From: Bombyx mori
Taxonomy: Eukaryota; Arthropoda; Insecta; Lepidoptera; Bombycidae
DNA: 64,000 nt
Assembly (NCBI RefSeq): GCF_030269925.1
Contig: NC_085114.1
Coordinates: 10,744,001-10,808,000 of the forward strand
Direction of reading: 5' to 3'
In this document: positions 33,566-46,900 of the stretch, one piece after another
Layout: each line of letters opens with the position of its first letter
Numbering within the stretch: the stretch's first letter is position 1
Notes under the pieces: model-generated
What the model was told of the DNA's origin: nothing
The model's database searches: none
The model's input: only the letters and a program-made list of their open reading frames with translations
Made by a program: the position numbers and the translations under genes

Positions 33566-34950
33566 ACCATTGATTTGTAAATGAATATTATGATAAATGC
33601 ATTAATGAATGAAACAAAATTTTCATTCTGAAATGTTGAATATAGCAATATTTTTTCATTAAGTAGCATATAGTACATGTTACTTATTATGTTATTTAGG
33701 TTATTGAATAATTATTGCAATATTTGCATTTAGGAATTACTGCTATGTGACAGTTCACATTCCTACAGTCAATATTAAAATTAAATGTGTAGATTTTTTT
33801 AATATGGTTGCTAACTCAAGCAATACTATTGTAATTATCACTATTTTTAACTGGCCCCTATCTGTTTTATATTTAATTATCCTTGCATATAATTCTTATT
33901 AATCACATTACACTTTAGGTATAGAGAGTATGTACCATTTCAATCAACCTGTAGTTAAATTTGAAAATTAATTAGTATTGTTTATCATAAATAATCAAAT
34001 AATCTATTGCAGAATGAACATAAACTTGAAATTTTATTTTATGGAAAATAAAAACCATACTTCTGGTAACAAACAACTACCAAAAAAATTTAATTTTTGT
34101 TATTATAACATCGCAAATACTTGTCATAGTGGCATCATATGATGAATATGGGTTCTGGTAACCACTACACCAAGTGGGTTTTTCAACTCTTGGCAATCTC
34201 ACAGGCGCAGCCAAGCTGGTGCCTAGTGTCAGTAAATTATTTTAAACATTCAAGCAGAATATGATGTAGGATTTAGGAAACATTTTTGAGGTGACTTGAT
34301 TTGGAAAAGATCCCCTGAAAAATATATGGAGTTTCAGGCATGGGCAACAAAAAATAAAGAAATGTGTCGGCTTTGAACACCGTTTCCAATTATTCTTAAA
34401 GTATTTTAAATAATTTATGAAATAAAAATAACCTTGTTTTTGGACTAAATAAATTTGTTTTTGTGTAAAATGTAAAGCAATTCTAAGAACTAGGTTTGCA
34501 AAGGTTACAATATCATCTACCTATGTGTTTTAATAGTTCATGTGTAAATATTTTCAACTATTTAAGAATATGATTATGTTAAATTAGGATATAGATGGAT
34601 ACATGTCCTTTTGTTAATAGATTAATGTTTTGTATGTGTGACTTGATATTTTATTTCAGTGACACAGTCTTATGTTATAACAAGTAAAAATAAAAACGTT
34701 TTATTTTAATTAAGTTAGTCATGCATGACTTAAACAAACTATATTTCTAACTTTACTAGATTTTTAAACAGTACTTTAAATTTTAGTTATCATGTTTCAA
34801 TCTGATGTTAATAAATTATGCCATCCACTTGCTTTATTTATTTTTATAATTAAGAATTTAATTAATAATACACATGTTTTGAATATTAAAAATAAAACAA
34901 AAATGTAGTATCATGTATTTATATCACCTTAAATGAAATGAATTTTATTA

Positions 34951-37900
34951 TTATATATCATTGCCACCATCAACAAATTCTTCAACATCAACAGCACCCT
35001 TTCTAGACTTCTTGCCAACTGGGCTTTTAGCATTAAATGATTGTGCGGTTCTCTTTCGAAGCAATTCGATATCCTCATTTTCGTCAGATTGGTCTGCCCA
35101 TTCTAACACTAACCGTCTGCCGTAGAGATGAGTTGACTGACATAGAGCATCAAAAGCACTCTACAAAAGAAAAATAATTTGAAGTATACACAATGTATTT
35201 GTATTCGAATATTTTTATTACGATCTTTCAATACCTTAGAATCGGCTTTTGAGTGATAATCCACAAAAGCAAAACCTCGATGTTGGTCTGAACCAGCTGT
35301 TAATTTTTTTGGCAGTCTTAATGTTTTAATTTCACCAAAAGCCCTGTGGAAACGTTGATAAATTGAACAGAATGTTATTACTTGATAAGACCGAACACTG
35401 TAATACAATCTAATATTAATGCGATAGTATGATTACTCGTAATTCTATATCAGTTAAAACATCGTAATTTCATAATTAGTAAATGTATGTTTTTGTATTA
35501 TTACCTGAAAATTTCGTGTAGCTCTTTCTTGTTTGCTTGGAAAGGAACATTTCGAATTAATATTTTCGTTCCATTTTGTTCTATAGTTTTGTTGCTCTTT
35601 TTTGAAGACGCAATGTCATTCCTGTTCACAAAGGGGTGTAATTATTAAAAATGGAATTGAGAAAATATTTTGTTTATTTATTTAATTCGTAGATGGGTGA
35701 CCATTTGGTGTTACCGGACCCCATAGACATATCACAACTTGAGTGGAGCAATCTTGAGATATGAGAACCAAACCTTAGTTGTAACTGCTTTCCATCCTAT
35801 CAAGCCAAAAGCCATGGTTGCTTCGCAGAAATAGGCAAAAGGTGCGGGTTCTCAGTATGCTCTACCAACGATCGCATTAAGCTGGCTCGATACTCTAGAG
35901 AAAGCCACTGCCAATTTCCGGTGATTCTAGTAGTACGTTTTTTACGACAACCACGAGAAGAGATGGAGTGGTGTGCCCTTATAGGACACAGCATAAATAA
36001 ATTTCAATCACTAACAAAATATCAGGTGTTAAATCATAAATAATCATTTTGAACATACGCGTTTCCCTTTTCAGAACGTTTCAATTCTAATGTTTTTCCA
36101 TCTAAAGTAGAACTTTGCAGTAACTTAAGTGCTTCGTTTGCGTGTTCTCTCCTGTAGAATTGCACAAATCCGTAGCCCATTGAAAGGAATTGTCCTGGAT
36201 TTTTAGGGTCTTTCTTCTTTGCTATTGTTACATTATGTATTTTTCCGCAAACTGAGAAATGCTGAAAAAAATAATTCTCATATTCCTTTTTTTTGTAACC
36301 ACTTGGGTATGTATCAAATATACAATGTATCCGTATGCTCCTCTGGCTACAAAGGCAATAAAAAAAAGAAAAGAAAACTCGATTACTTGGGAATGTGGCT
36401 TGTACCCCCCAAATTGAGAAGTGTGGCTGCTTTTGCGGCAGGAATAAGCAAGCAAACTTCTTATTGCTTTGATCGGGTCAAGCGATTCAAAGACATCTCG
36501 AGTTAATAGGTTGAATTTGCAAGTATATTGTAAGGACTGCTTTACCCTTCGAACCAGATTGTATGACTTGATGCTGTGCGACCAAAATAGGATGCTGATT
36601 TCCTAAGGTGCTCCTAACAGGCCCTACTAGTTGCGCAAGTTTATAAATTCGGCCAATTTAGGACGTAATACAGAATAATGTATGGATACACCCTGAAGGA
36701 CATTGTCGAGAATTTAATATACGTAATTAATGGCCTAGTTTCTGATTAATGGAATTTGAAGAATCGCGAGTAATGTCAGATAAGTTTAATTAAAAAACGT
36801 TTTTAGTGATAACTAGCTGTTTGAAATGATTAATGAACGTTGCTAGGCTTCAGCGATTTTGATATCAGAATTTTTCCAATGGATAATTAATTTGTTACTA
36901 AAACTGATTTGTTACATACCGATTTTAATGTTTCTTCTGTGGTTTTAAAATTAAGATTTTTCACAAACAACATCGTGTCTTTTTCCGGGTCACCTTCGAC
37001 GATTAAAGTTTCCTGAGAAACATTTTCTTTACGATCTTCGACTTCGTTTGATTGTATGTTTTGACTAACTTTTTCTGTATCTTCAACTACTTTATTATTT
37101 GTATCTGGATCTAATTTCTTTGCAGACTTGGCGAATACGTTTTCGGGTGCCCATTCTAAATACAAAGGTCCACTTTTAAACTGCGAATACGCTAGTTTGT
37201 TGAACGCTTTTTTCGCTTCGAATGGTTCTATGAAATCTATTAGTGCGGCCAGTCCATGTTTCGGCATTAGAAATCGCGCCAATTCGCCATGCTTCTCAAA
37301 CATTTTTCGGATTTCATCTATACTGGTGTCGGCGGGCAAATTCTTAACCAATATGCAAGTTTTTGATCGTTTTTTTGCTGGCTGTAATGTGTTTAATGAA
37401 TCGCATTTGTGTTCTTTTTGGTATGTTATTACTTTTATTATATTAGTATTCTATTGTTTATGATGTTGCGTCGAGATTCGGAGACGCAATGAATTATTTA
37501 ATTTTTATAATACAGAACATCTTATAAATTAATCTTATAAATAAAGAGAATAAAGTTTCTTCTAGCCGTTATTAAATACTATGAAATTTCTTGATCACAA
37601 AATTTATGAGATAAGATACCAGACAACAAAACAATTTAAAAGATTAATAATAACTTGTTTTTTAAAGGTCATCAGTGGTGTAACGATATTGCCGGTGTCT
37701 GTAGGCCGCGGTAATCATTTACTTAAGGTGGAACTTTGCATAAATATTTAGTAATTGAAGACATGAGTGGACGAAGGGGATATGATTTAATTTTGAGAAA
37801 ACGGGCAACAAAGTTGTTACTTGTACTTTTTCTTCCTTCAAAATGCAATTTCTAAAAATAGCCTTTAAACCCGGAGTTTTAAGTTCTAATATGGTTTATA

Positions 37901-40900
37901 TGCACATAACACCTTCATTCAATGTAAAAACACAAAAATCTTAAAAATGGTACTTAACTCCTTCATCCACTCATGTCTTCAATTATGAATGAACTGAGTG
38001 TAGAAGTAGTCTATCTCATTCTCTCGCAGGCTAAGTCCTATTGACGTATGTATTTGTTCGTTTCCATTAAGCGTCAGGCTTGCGGTATATCGAATTTTAA
38101 AATATGACAACGGTGCTGCTACAGTTTGAAGTCGTCGGGGCCTAAAGGATAAGACTTCCGGTGCATTCGTATCTAGCGATGCATCGGTGTTCGAATCCCG
38201 CTGGCGGGTACCAATTTTTCTAATGAAATAGGCACTTAACAAATGCTCATGATTGACTTCCACGGTGAAGGAATAACATCGTGTTATAAAAATCAAATCC
38301 GCAAAATTATAATTTGCGTAATTACTGGTGGTAGGACCTCTTGTGAGTCCGCACGGGTAGGTACCACAACCCTGCCTATTTCTGCCGTGAAGCAGTAATG
38401 CGTTTCGGGTGGTTTCGGTTTGAAGGGTGGGGCAGCCGTTGGAACTATAGGTGACTGAGAACTTAGAACTCATATCTCAAGGTGGGTGGCGGCATTTACG
38501 TTGTAGTTGTCTATGGGCTCCGGTAACCACTTAACATCAGGTGGGCCGTGAGGTCATCCACCCATCTAAGCAATAAAAAAATACAGCTTTTAAGTTTTAG
38601 TCTTACCCGATTGAAGGCATCCAAATACACTCCGTTGCTTTCCAAGAATGATTTCGTTTCAGATACCAGCTGTGTTTCGCCAAGCGCTAATCTGACAGCG
38701 GCACTCATATCTATTTGCCATCGTAAGAAATTTAATACACATAAATACATAATGTTTCTCTAATTGAATATGCAATTTCGAAAAGAGCACATGCCGCATA
38801 TTTTGTTAAATACGTTTTTTCATATAAATGTAGTTTTGAGACTTACCTACACCCATTTTATAATAATTCCAGTAATTTTCAATTGCTAATTAACACTAAA
38901 ATATATCTCAAGAGTTAATATTTTAAATTTTACACTGCTTTAGAAAATAATCAGTTTTTTTCATTTCCTGAACATTTTACATTTTCAGAGATGTGCCCTT
39001 TTTGAAATTGCATATTCAATTGTATACTAATAGTATCTACTGATAACAATACAATTTAGTATTCGAGTGGTTATATGTACATTTATGGTACTTTTTTTTT
39101 TATGAATGAGGGATTACTGGTGGCCCGGAGACTTTTCCAGTTTCACCGGGACAGGAGGAGTGGGATTTGCTAACAGCTGCCCGAGCGCCTCCAAAAGAGA
39201 CCTAACAACAGCTGCTTCGCGAATGAATCTACTACCGGATCGGAATCGCGACCCGCTGAGAAGATCCGGCGAGAAACTCGGCGGGATGATGCATGGGTTA
39301 GGTTGCTCGTCGAACTCGTCAAAGAGTATGGTTACTGGGGTCCCTAAGCCTGCTTCTAGCGTTCGAGCTGAAGGCGTCAATTGTACTTACTTTTATTGTC
39401 ATCGTTCAATAACTGTTCTTTGGTCGTGTTGTAATTGGCGGCGACTACGTCCGCCACAGCGTTCCCACCCAAGAATAGTACGTTCCAATTATGTGAAGAT
39501 TTAGCTTGAGATTTCAGTTTCTTCTCTTTTTTCTCTTTGAACGACAGGCCCTCTAAAATGTATTTGTAATGGAAACATTAATTGGGCAAGCGTAAATAAA
39601 GGGAAAGTTGTTGATTGAGTAGACAAATTAAATACATAGAGTGTGCGCGAAAAAAATATTACAAGAATATAATTTGCATTAAACAAAAAAATTCGTTCGC
39701 TAACTGATCGAAATTCGACCGTAATGACTACGATCACAATTTGTATTGTTTTTGTCTACCTATTGCTAGTAACCTCAAGAGGTTAGGTCAGCTTCACCGA
39801 AAATGTAGGCAATCTCACGGGGCTCAGCCTGGGAGACTTTACTAACGTCTACCATAATAAGAGCAGTGCTTCGCTGAATCTACCACCAGATCGGAATCGC
39901 GACCCATTGAGAAGATCCGGCGAGAACTCACTGGGCTGTATTACGAGGGCTGCACTAAAAGTATCGGGAATGGAATATTTCCACTGTTCCTGTCATATTA
40001 AAATCTTTTTAATTGAAAACTCCTTGGTTTTAAAAACCGAATACCATTTATTTATTTAAAAAAAGATTCTCGGTCTTGTCACGTAGTTTTGTCAAACTTG
40101 TTTAGTCGTTGAAAAAATGGAATTGACTCCAGAAAATTCAAGAGCGATGATTTATTATGACTTTCGAAGTGGTTTAACACAAAAACAGTGTGTTGACCGG
40201 ATGATTTCTGCATTTGGTGATGAAGCCCGTCGCTGGTTTGCTGAGTTTCAACGTGGACGTGTCAAGCTCAGTGATGATGCCCGTCAAGGTCGTCTAAAAA
40301 CTGCAGTCACCCAAGAAAACGTTGATGCTGTGCGTAAGCTGATTGAGGAAGATCGACATGTGACATACCGCGAAATTCAGGCAACTGTAGACATTGGCAT
40401 GAGTCAAATACAAATAATCTTGCATGAACAACTAAGTGTAAAAAAGTTGTTTTCCCGATGGATACCGCATTCGCTCTGTGAAGAGCAAAAAGCGGCTCGC
40501 GTTACTCGGTGCGTCAGAACTTTCGAAAGATTCCACGCAGGATCCTCAAATGCTGTATACAACATTGTATCAGGTGACGAATCCTGGATATACGCGTACG
40601 AACCCGAAACAAAAAACCAGTCACGAGTTTGGGTGTTCGAAAATGAGTTAAAGCCAACAAAAATTGTTCGTTCACGGAGTGTTGCAAAAAAAATGGTGGC
40701 CACGTTTGTCTCCAAAACCGGCCATGTTACGACTATTCCTCTTGAGGGACAAAGAACGGTTAATGCAGAATGGTATGCTAGCATTTGTTTGCCACAGGTC
40801 GTTTCTGAACTCCGTAAAGAGAACAGCAACCGCCGCATCATCCTCCATCACGACAATGCGAGTTCTCACACCGCGCACAGAACAAAAGAGTTTTTAGAGC

Positions 40901-43900
40901 AAGAAAACATAGAATTATTAGACCATCCGCCGTACAGCCCCGACCTAAGCCCTAATGATTTCTATACTTTCCCTAAAATAAAGAATAAATTGCGTGGACA
41001 GAGATTTTCATCACCTGAAGAAGCTGTGGACGCCTACAAAACGGCCATTTTGGAGACCCCAACTTCCGAATAGAATGGTTGCTTCAATGATTGGTTCCAT
41101 CGTATGGAAAAATGTGTCAAATTTCGCGGAGAATACTTCGAAAAGCAATAAATACATTTTTAAATAGTAATGTTGTGTCACTTCGTTAATTCCCGAAATT
41201 TTCAGTGCCGCCTATGTAGCGGGTTGGTTTTAATGACGAACCCTGCGTCGCATTCGACGGGTTCGACGATAACGGTGACTCTGCTTGGAAGAAAAACTCC
41301 CCAAAAGCGAATCGGGCGGTCCGAAATGACATGTTTAAGGCGACGGCGACTGTTTACCATTTGGTCGTCTGGATCGGGTATGTAGTTTTCGGCGGCCACA
41401 ATAAGAAGGTTGGTATTGTTAGCACTACCACATGTGAAGAAGAACAAGAAAAGGTCTTCTCACGCTTGCTGAGGATGGATCCACTATAGTATAAAGCACC
41501 GCCATTTAACTCTCAAACCAAAACCAATATCATTCTATCACATTATCGCCTCATTCATATCCATTTCATCGCCATTCATCAAAATCATCTAAGTATGAAC
41601 ATCACCCCTGCCTCATTACAATATATATATATATATATGTGGGATCGCGGTGCACAATGGAATTAGCGAATTTGTTAAATTTTATTTAATCATCAGTTCA
41701 CAAAAATATACGTCTTTTTTTATTTCGTCTTAATCAATCTGTCACTTATACTTCATGCACCATCTGCCATCTGTCAGGTCGGTGTGGCCAATGGTTACAC
41801 CTAAATATTCCCACACGGCCGTCCTGCTCAGTCGTCTGTCCCAGATGACTCATACTCGACAGCATCAGCGACCCAAGGTTTCATCATATCCGCGGAGCTA
41901 CTGGTGTGATGGGGTCCTTCACCTTGACCAATCCTCTGGAGATCATAACGGTCGTTCCTCTTCTTTTTCACGACTTCATAAGGTCCTAAGTATCTTGGAT
42001 GCAGTTTGTAGCCTTGCACAAATTGTGTCCTCTTGATAGCAACAAGATTTCCTACTTCATATTCTCTGGGTTTCCTTCGTCTTCGGTTAAAATTTCTTCT
42101 ATTCTCATCTTGAATTTTTTGTATGTTCTCCCTTGCTTTCTTCCTCAAGTCTTCTCTTTCATCACAGAAAAATTTAAGATTCTCTTCATTAATTAAATTG
42201 TAGATAACTTCATTTTTATTATTAATTTTGACTCCTGTCAGTAATTCAAAGGGTGACATCTTAATGCTTCTTTGAAATGAACCATTTAAGCATCTCTGGA
42301 TATTACTGATGTGTTTGTACCACTTGGTGGGATCATCTGCTGATAATTTACTTAGAGCATCAATTATTATCTGATGGACTCTCTCAACCTGACCATTACC
42401 TCTAGGTTGGCCAGTAGTAATAATGTGATGTAAGATTCCTTCAGTTTCACAAAATTCTTTAAAAGTGTTGGATGTAAAGGAGGTACTTCTGTCACTAATA
42501 ATCCTCTGTGGTGAACCAAAAGTCTGTTGTTGAATCTTCAGTTTGTCAATAACTTCATCAGTGGACAAAGTCTTTGTTGGGTAAATCCATGTAAATTTTG
42601 TGAATCCATCTACAACTGTGAGTATATACTTGTAATTCTTATTTGTTGATGTCAACGGTCCCAAATGGTCAATATGGTAAGTAGATAGTGGTATGTCTCC
42701 TTTGTCTATGGCATGCAGAAAACCTTCGGATTTTCCCTTTTTATGTGAAATTAAAATACACTCTAAGCAGTTTTCTAATACTGATTTGATCTTATCTTTC
42801 ATGTTTTCAAAGTAATAGTTTCTGGAAATCAATTCTTCTGTTTTAATTAATCCAAAATGTCCCTTGTCATGATTTTTTCTAATAATTTCATTTTGCATTT
42901 TCTTAGGTACCACCATTAATTTTTTTCCATCTTTTATTTTCCATAATATTCCAGCTTCAATCATAAAGTCATCATAATGTTCTTTTTCTAAGACCTTTTT
43001 AATCAGTTTTATTTTTAAGTCATCATCTTGTGCTCTACGGAGGCGGGCGGTTGTGTCGGTAAGTATAAATATGTTTTCTACAGGTTGTCTACTGAGAGCG
43101 TCAGCATGCTTCATTCTTATTCCAGGTCTATGTTCAATAGTGTAATTATATTCTTCAAGCAACACAGCCCAGCGTGCTACTCTTGGAGGTAAGTCTTTTT
43201 TCTTTAGAGTTGTTGTCAGAGCAGAGCAGTCAGTGATGACTTTGAAATGGATTCCAAGGAGGTAAACTCTGAATTTCTTGATAGCTTCAACAACAGCTAA
43301 AACTTCTAAATAGTAACTATGATACTTCTTTTCTGCAGGTGAAGTCTTCCTACTCATGTAGTAAACTGGATGCATCTTATTATCTTTCAGGTTTCTTTGT
43401 AATAATACAGCTCCATAGCCGTCAGCACTTGCATCAGTGTGGAGTTCGGTTTCTAAGTCTTGATTGTAGATCTGCAAAACTGGTGATTGACACAGAATAG
43501 TTCTGAGGGTCTCAACTGCCTTCTCACATTCTTCGTCGTAATTGAAAATAACACCTTTTTTCAAAAGGTTGGTTAACGGTCTTGCTATAAGAGAATAATT
43601 TTTGATAAATTTTCTGAAATATCCTGTAAGTCCAAGAAATGATTGTAAAGTCTTAATATTGTGTGGGGTTGGAAAACGAGCAACAGCAGTCACTTTCTCT
43701 TTTGATGGACTGATTTTACCATCCTCAATGATATAACCCAAATAGTTAATTTTCTTCTGCATAAATTGACATTTACTCCAGTTGAAAGTTAGTCCATATT
43801 CTTCAGCTCTGTATAAAACTTTTTGTAACTTCTCAATACCTTCTTTAGGAAGTTTAAATGGCAGGATCAAATCATCTAAATAGGTCAACACCACACCATC

Positions 43901-46900
43901 TAAGATCAGGTCCTGAAACACATCATTAACAAATCTCTGGAACACAGAGGGTCCAACGGAGAGACCAAAAGGCATTTTTTGAAATTCGAATTGGGCACGA
44001 GGAGTCACAAACGATGTATACTTCTGGCTCTCCTTGCAAACATTAACATGAAAAAATCCATTTTTCAGGTCCAATGTTGTAAACATTGTAGCGTCTTTCA
44101 ACCTGTCTATCTGGTCTTCTATGAGTGGAAGAGGAAATCTCTCTTTAATTATCTTTTTGTTTAGTTTTCGATAGTCGACACACAGTCGATATCCTTTATT
44201 CTTCTTTTTTGCCAGTACTATTGGACTTGCAAAGTCTGAATTACTTGGTTTAATTACACCATCCTTTAGCCATTCCTTAATTTGTTTATCTACAATTTCT
44301 AGTTCTAAAGGTGATAGACGTCGTGGATTCTGGTACACTGGGGTTTCATCAGTAAGTAATAACTTTAATTCAACTTTGGATTCTTTACAACATTTTCCAG
44401 GGTCATATTCTGTCAGTATTTTCTCAATCTGATCTTTATATTTGAAATTTCCTATAATCATTGGTTCCTCAGCCTGATCCTCTAACATTGTGAGTTGTAA
44501 GATTCTTTTAGCAGATATAACATCAGACTTAAAACTGAGTTCTATGTCCTGTAATATTGGGTTCCTTATTATTACATCAACTGGTATTTTGTCATCTTCG
44601 ATGATATAGAACGTTGCTTCACATTGGCAACCATCAATCTCAATTCTTGGAGTACATGAGCCTCTTGTATGTACCTCACAGTCACCAATGCCTGTCAGGC
44701 TTTGTACTAAATCAGGATGGTAGTTACAAGTGTCGCCATGTATTTGAGTAAATGTAGATTCATTCATTAGGTTCACATCATTGCCAGTGTCAATAAGTGA
44801 TTTTACCATAACATTATTGATCATAACTTCTTTGTAGGGTGCTTGGCTATCATTCTCCTTGTTACATTTTATTTCTAGAGTCTTCTTTATATTTTTGGGA
44901 CAGTCAGTTGACTTATGACCAAAGTCATTACAACGGAAGCACTTTATTCCTTTAGAGCAGCCTGAAGATTCATGATCTAGGTCTCCGCAGTTGAAACATC
45001 TCTTCTTAGGTAATGGTTTCTTCCATCCAGATGTTGTAGGCTTGGATGTTGTTGATTGATTATAAGCTTTGTTTGACGTTCGACATTTCTTCTTTATTTC
45101 AGCATATAAATCAAGTTTTTTCCTAAATTCTTTAATGTTGGAAGCCCCATATAGTATAGTTTTATTCATTTCATTGTCAGGGATGCCATCAATGATGTAT
45201 TCCATTAGGGCGTCATCTTCAATATTTCCGAGTACTGCTAGTTCTTTGAGTTGCAAAAAATATTGTTGGTAGGTTTCACCTGGTTTCATCTTCCTATTTG
45301 ATATGGTCTTGTGAATGGCTGCGCTGTTCAGATGTAGTCCAAATTCCTCTTTTAATCCCGTTTTCAAGAGTTCCCATGTAGTCGTACCAGTCAAAGATCT
45401 CAGGAACAATTTTGCTGTCCCCTTCAAAAGCCTTTTTGCGTAGATCAGTTTTTCAATGCCCGTCCATTGCATGAGATTAGCGATATCTTCAAAATCCTTT
45501 ATAAAGGTATCCACGCCGTATGCATCGTCACCAGAAAATGCAGTCATAGATTTTTCTAATTCGCAGAAGGAAATTTGTGGAGCAGGTTCAGCAAAGCATT
45601 CTTCGTCTTCTTTAACACCCTTCCGAGGCATTTTACTATCAATAGAATTCTTTGTAAACGTCTTCACGTGAAATTTGAAATGTGAAAATACCCTCACTTT
45701 TTCCCGTGTGCGTAGTCTTTGTTCGCAACTTTTGTACACTGATCACCGTTCTTGTTGTCTATTTCGATCCCGGACGAGCCCCCAAAGTTTTGTGGGATCG
45801 CGGTGCACAATGGAATTAGCGAATTTGTTAAATTTTATTTAATCATCAGTTCACAAAAATATACGTCTTTTTTTATTTCGTCTTAATCAATCTGTCACTT
45901 ATACTTCATGCACCATCTGTCATCTGTCAGGTCGGTGTGGCCAATGGTTACACCTAAATATTCCCACATATATATATATAGATTGATTAAGACGAAATAA
46001 GAAAAGACGTATATTTTTGTGAACTGATGATTAAATAAAATTTAACAAATTCGCTAATTTCATTGTGCACCGCGATCCCACAAAACTTTGGGGGCTCGTC
46101 CGGGATCGAAATAGACAACAAGAACGGTGATCAGTGTACAAAAGTTGCGAACAAAGACTACGCACACGGGAAAAAGTGAGGGTATTTTCACATTTCAAAT
46201 TTCACGTGAAGACGTTTACAAAGAATTCTATTGATAGTAAAATGCCTCGGAAGGGTGCTAAAGAAGATGAAGAATGCTTTGCTGAACCTGCTCCACAAAT
46301 TTCCTTCTGCGAATTAGAAAAATCTATGACTGCATTTTCTGGTGACGATGCATACGGCGTGGATACCTTTATAAAGGATTTTGAAGATATCGCTAATCTC
46401 ATGCAATGGACGGGCATTGAAAAACTGATCTACGCAAAAAGGCTTTTGAAGGGGACAGCAAAATTGTTCCTGAGATCTTTGACTGGTACGACTACATGGG
46501 AACTCTTGAAAACGGGATTAAAAGAGGAATTTGGACTACATCTGAACAGCGCAGCCATTCACAAGACCATATCAAATAGGAAGATGAAACCAGGTGAAAC
46601 CTACCAACAATATTTTTTGCAACTCAAAGAACTAGCAGTACTCGGAAATATTGAAGATGACGCCCTAATGGAATACATCATCGATGGCATCCCTGACAAT
46701 GAAATGAATAAAACTATACTATATGGAGCTTCCAACATCAAAGAATTTAGGAAAAAACTTGATTTATATGCTGAAATAAAGAAGAAATGTCGAACGTCAA
46801 ACAAAGCTTATAATCAATCAACAACATCCAAGCCTACAACATCTGGATGGAAGAAACCATTACCTAAGAAGAGATGTTTCAACTGCGGAGACCTAGATCA

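Larger units (their letters stand above)
39755..41450 (+). repeat. Dispersed repeat family A, copy 5, split by mariner
   Basis: The left part (39755-39943) has the family blocks TAACCTCAAGAGGTTAGGTC, CTACCACCAGATCGGAATCG and GAGAAGATCCGGCG. After the mariner the family sequence resumes at 41217 with the CGACGGGTTCGACGATAACG region seen after the core in other copies. The mariner insertion is therefore younger than this repeat. Confidence 0.75.
41638..45968 (-). mobile_element. Ty3/gypsy-type LTR retrotransposon, copy 1 (full length)
   Basis: A 4331-bp element on the minus strand. Its LTRs are 178 bp each: 45791-45968 (5') and 41638-41815 (3'), beginning TGTGGG and ending CCCACA. They differ at one position that I can see. 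TATA on both sides (41634-41637, 45969-45972) is a plausible 4-bp target duplication. A tRNA-Pro-type primer-binding site lies at 45767-45784. No obvious polypurine tract precedes the 3' LTR. There is no env-like frame. The order protease, RT, RNase H, integrase defines Ty3/gypsy; the RT block resembles the Mdg3-type lineage, which I hold loosely. Confidence 0.93.

Noticed and set aside
38548..38763. Open frames over RBM19 exon 10 on the plus strand
   Set aside because: Shadow of the minus-strand exon.
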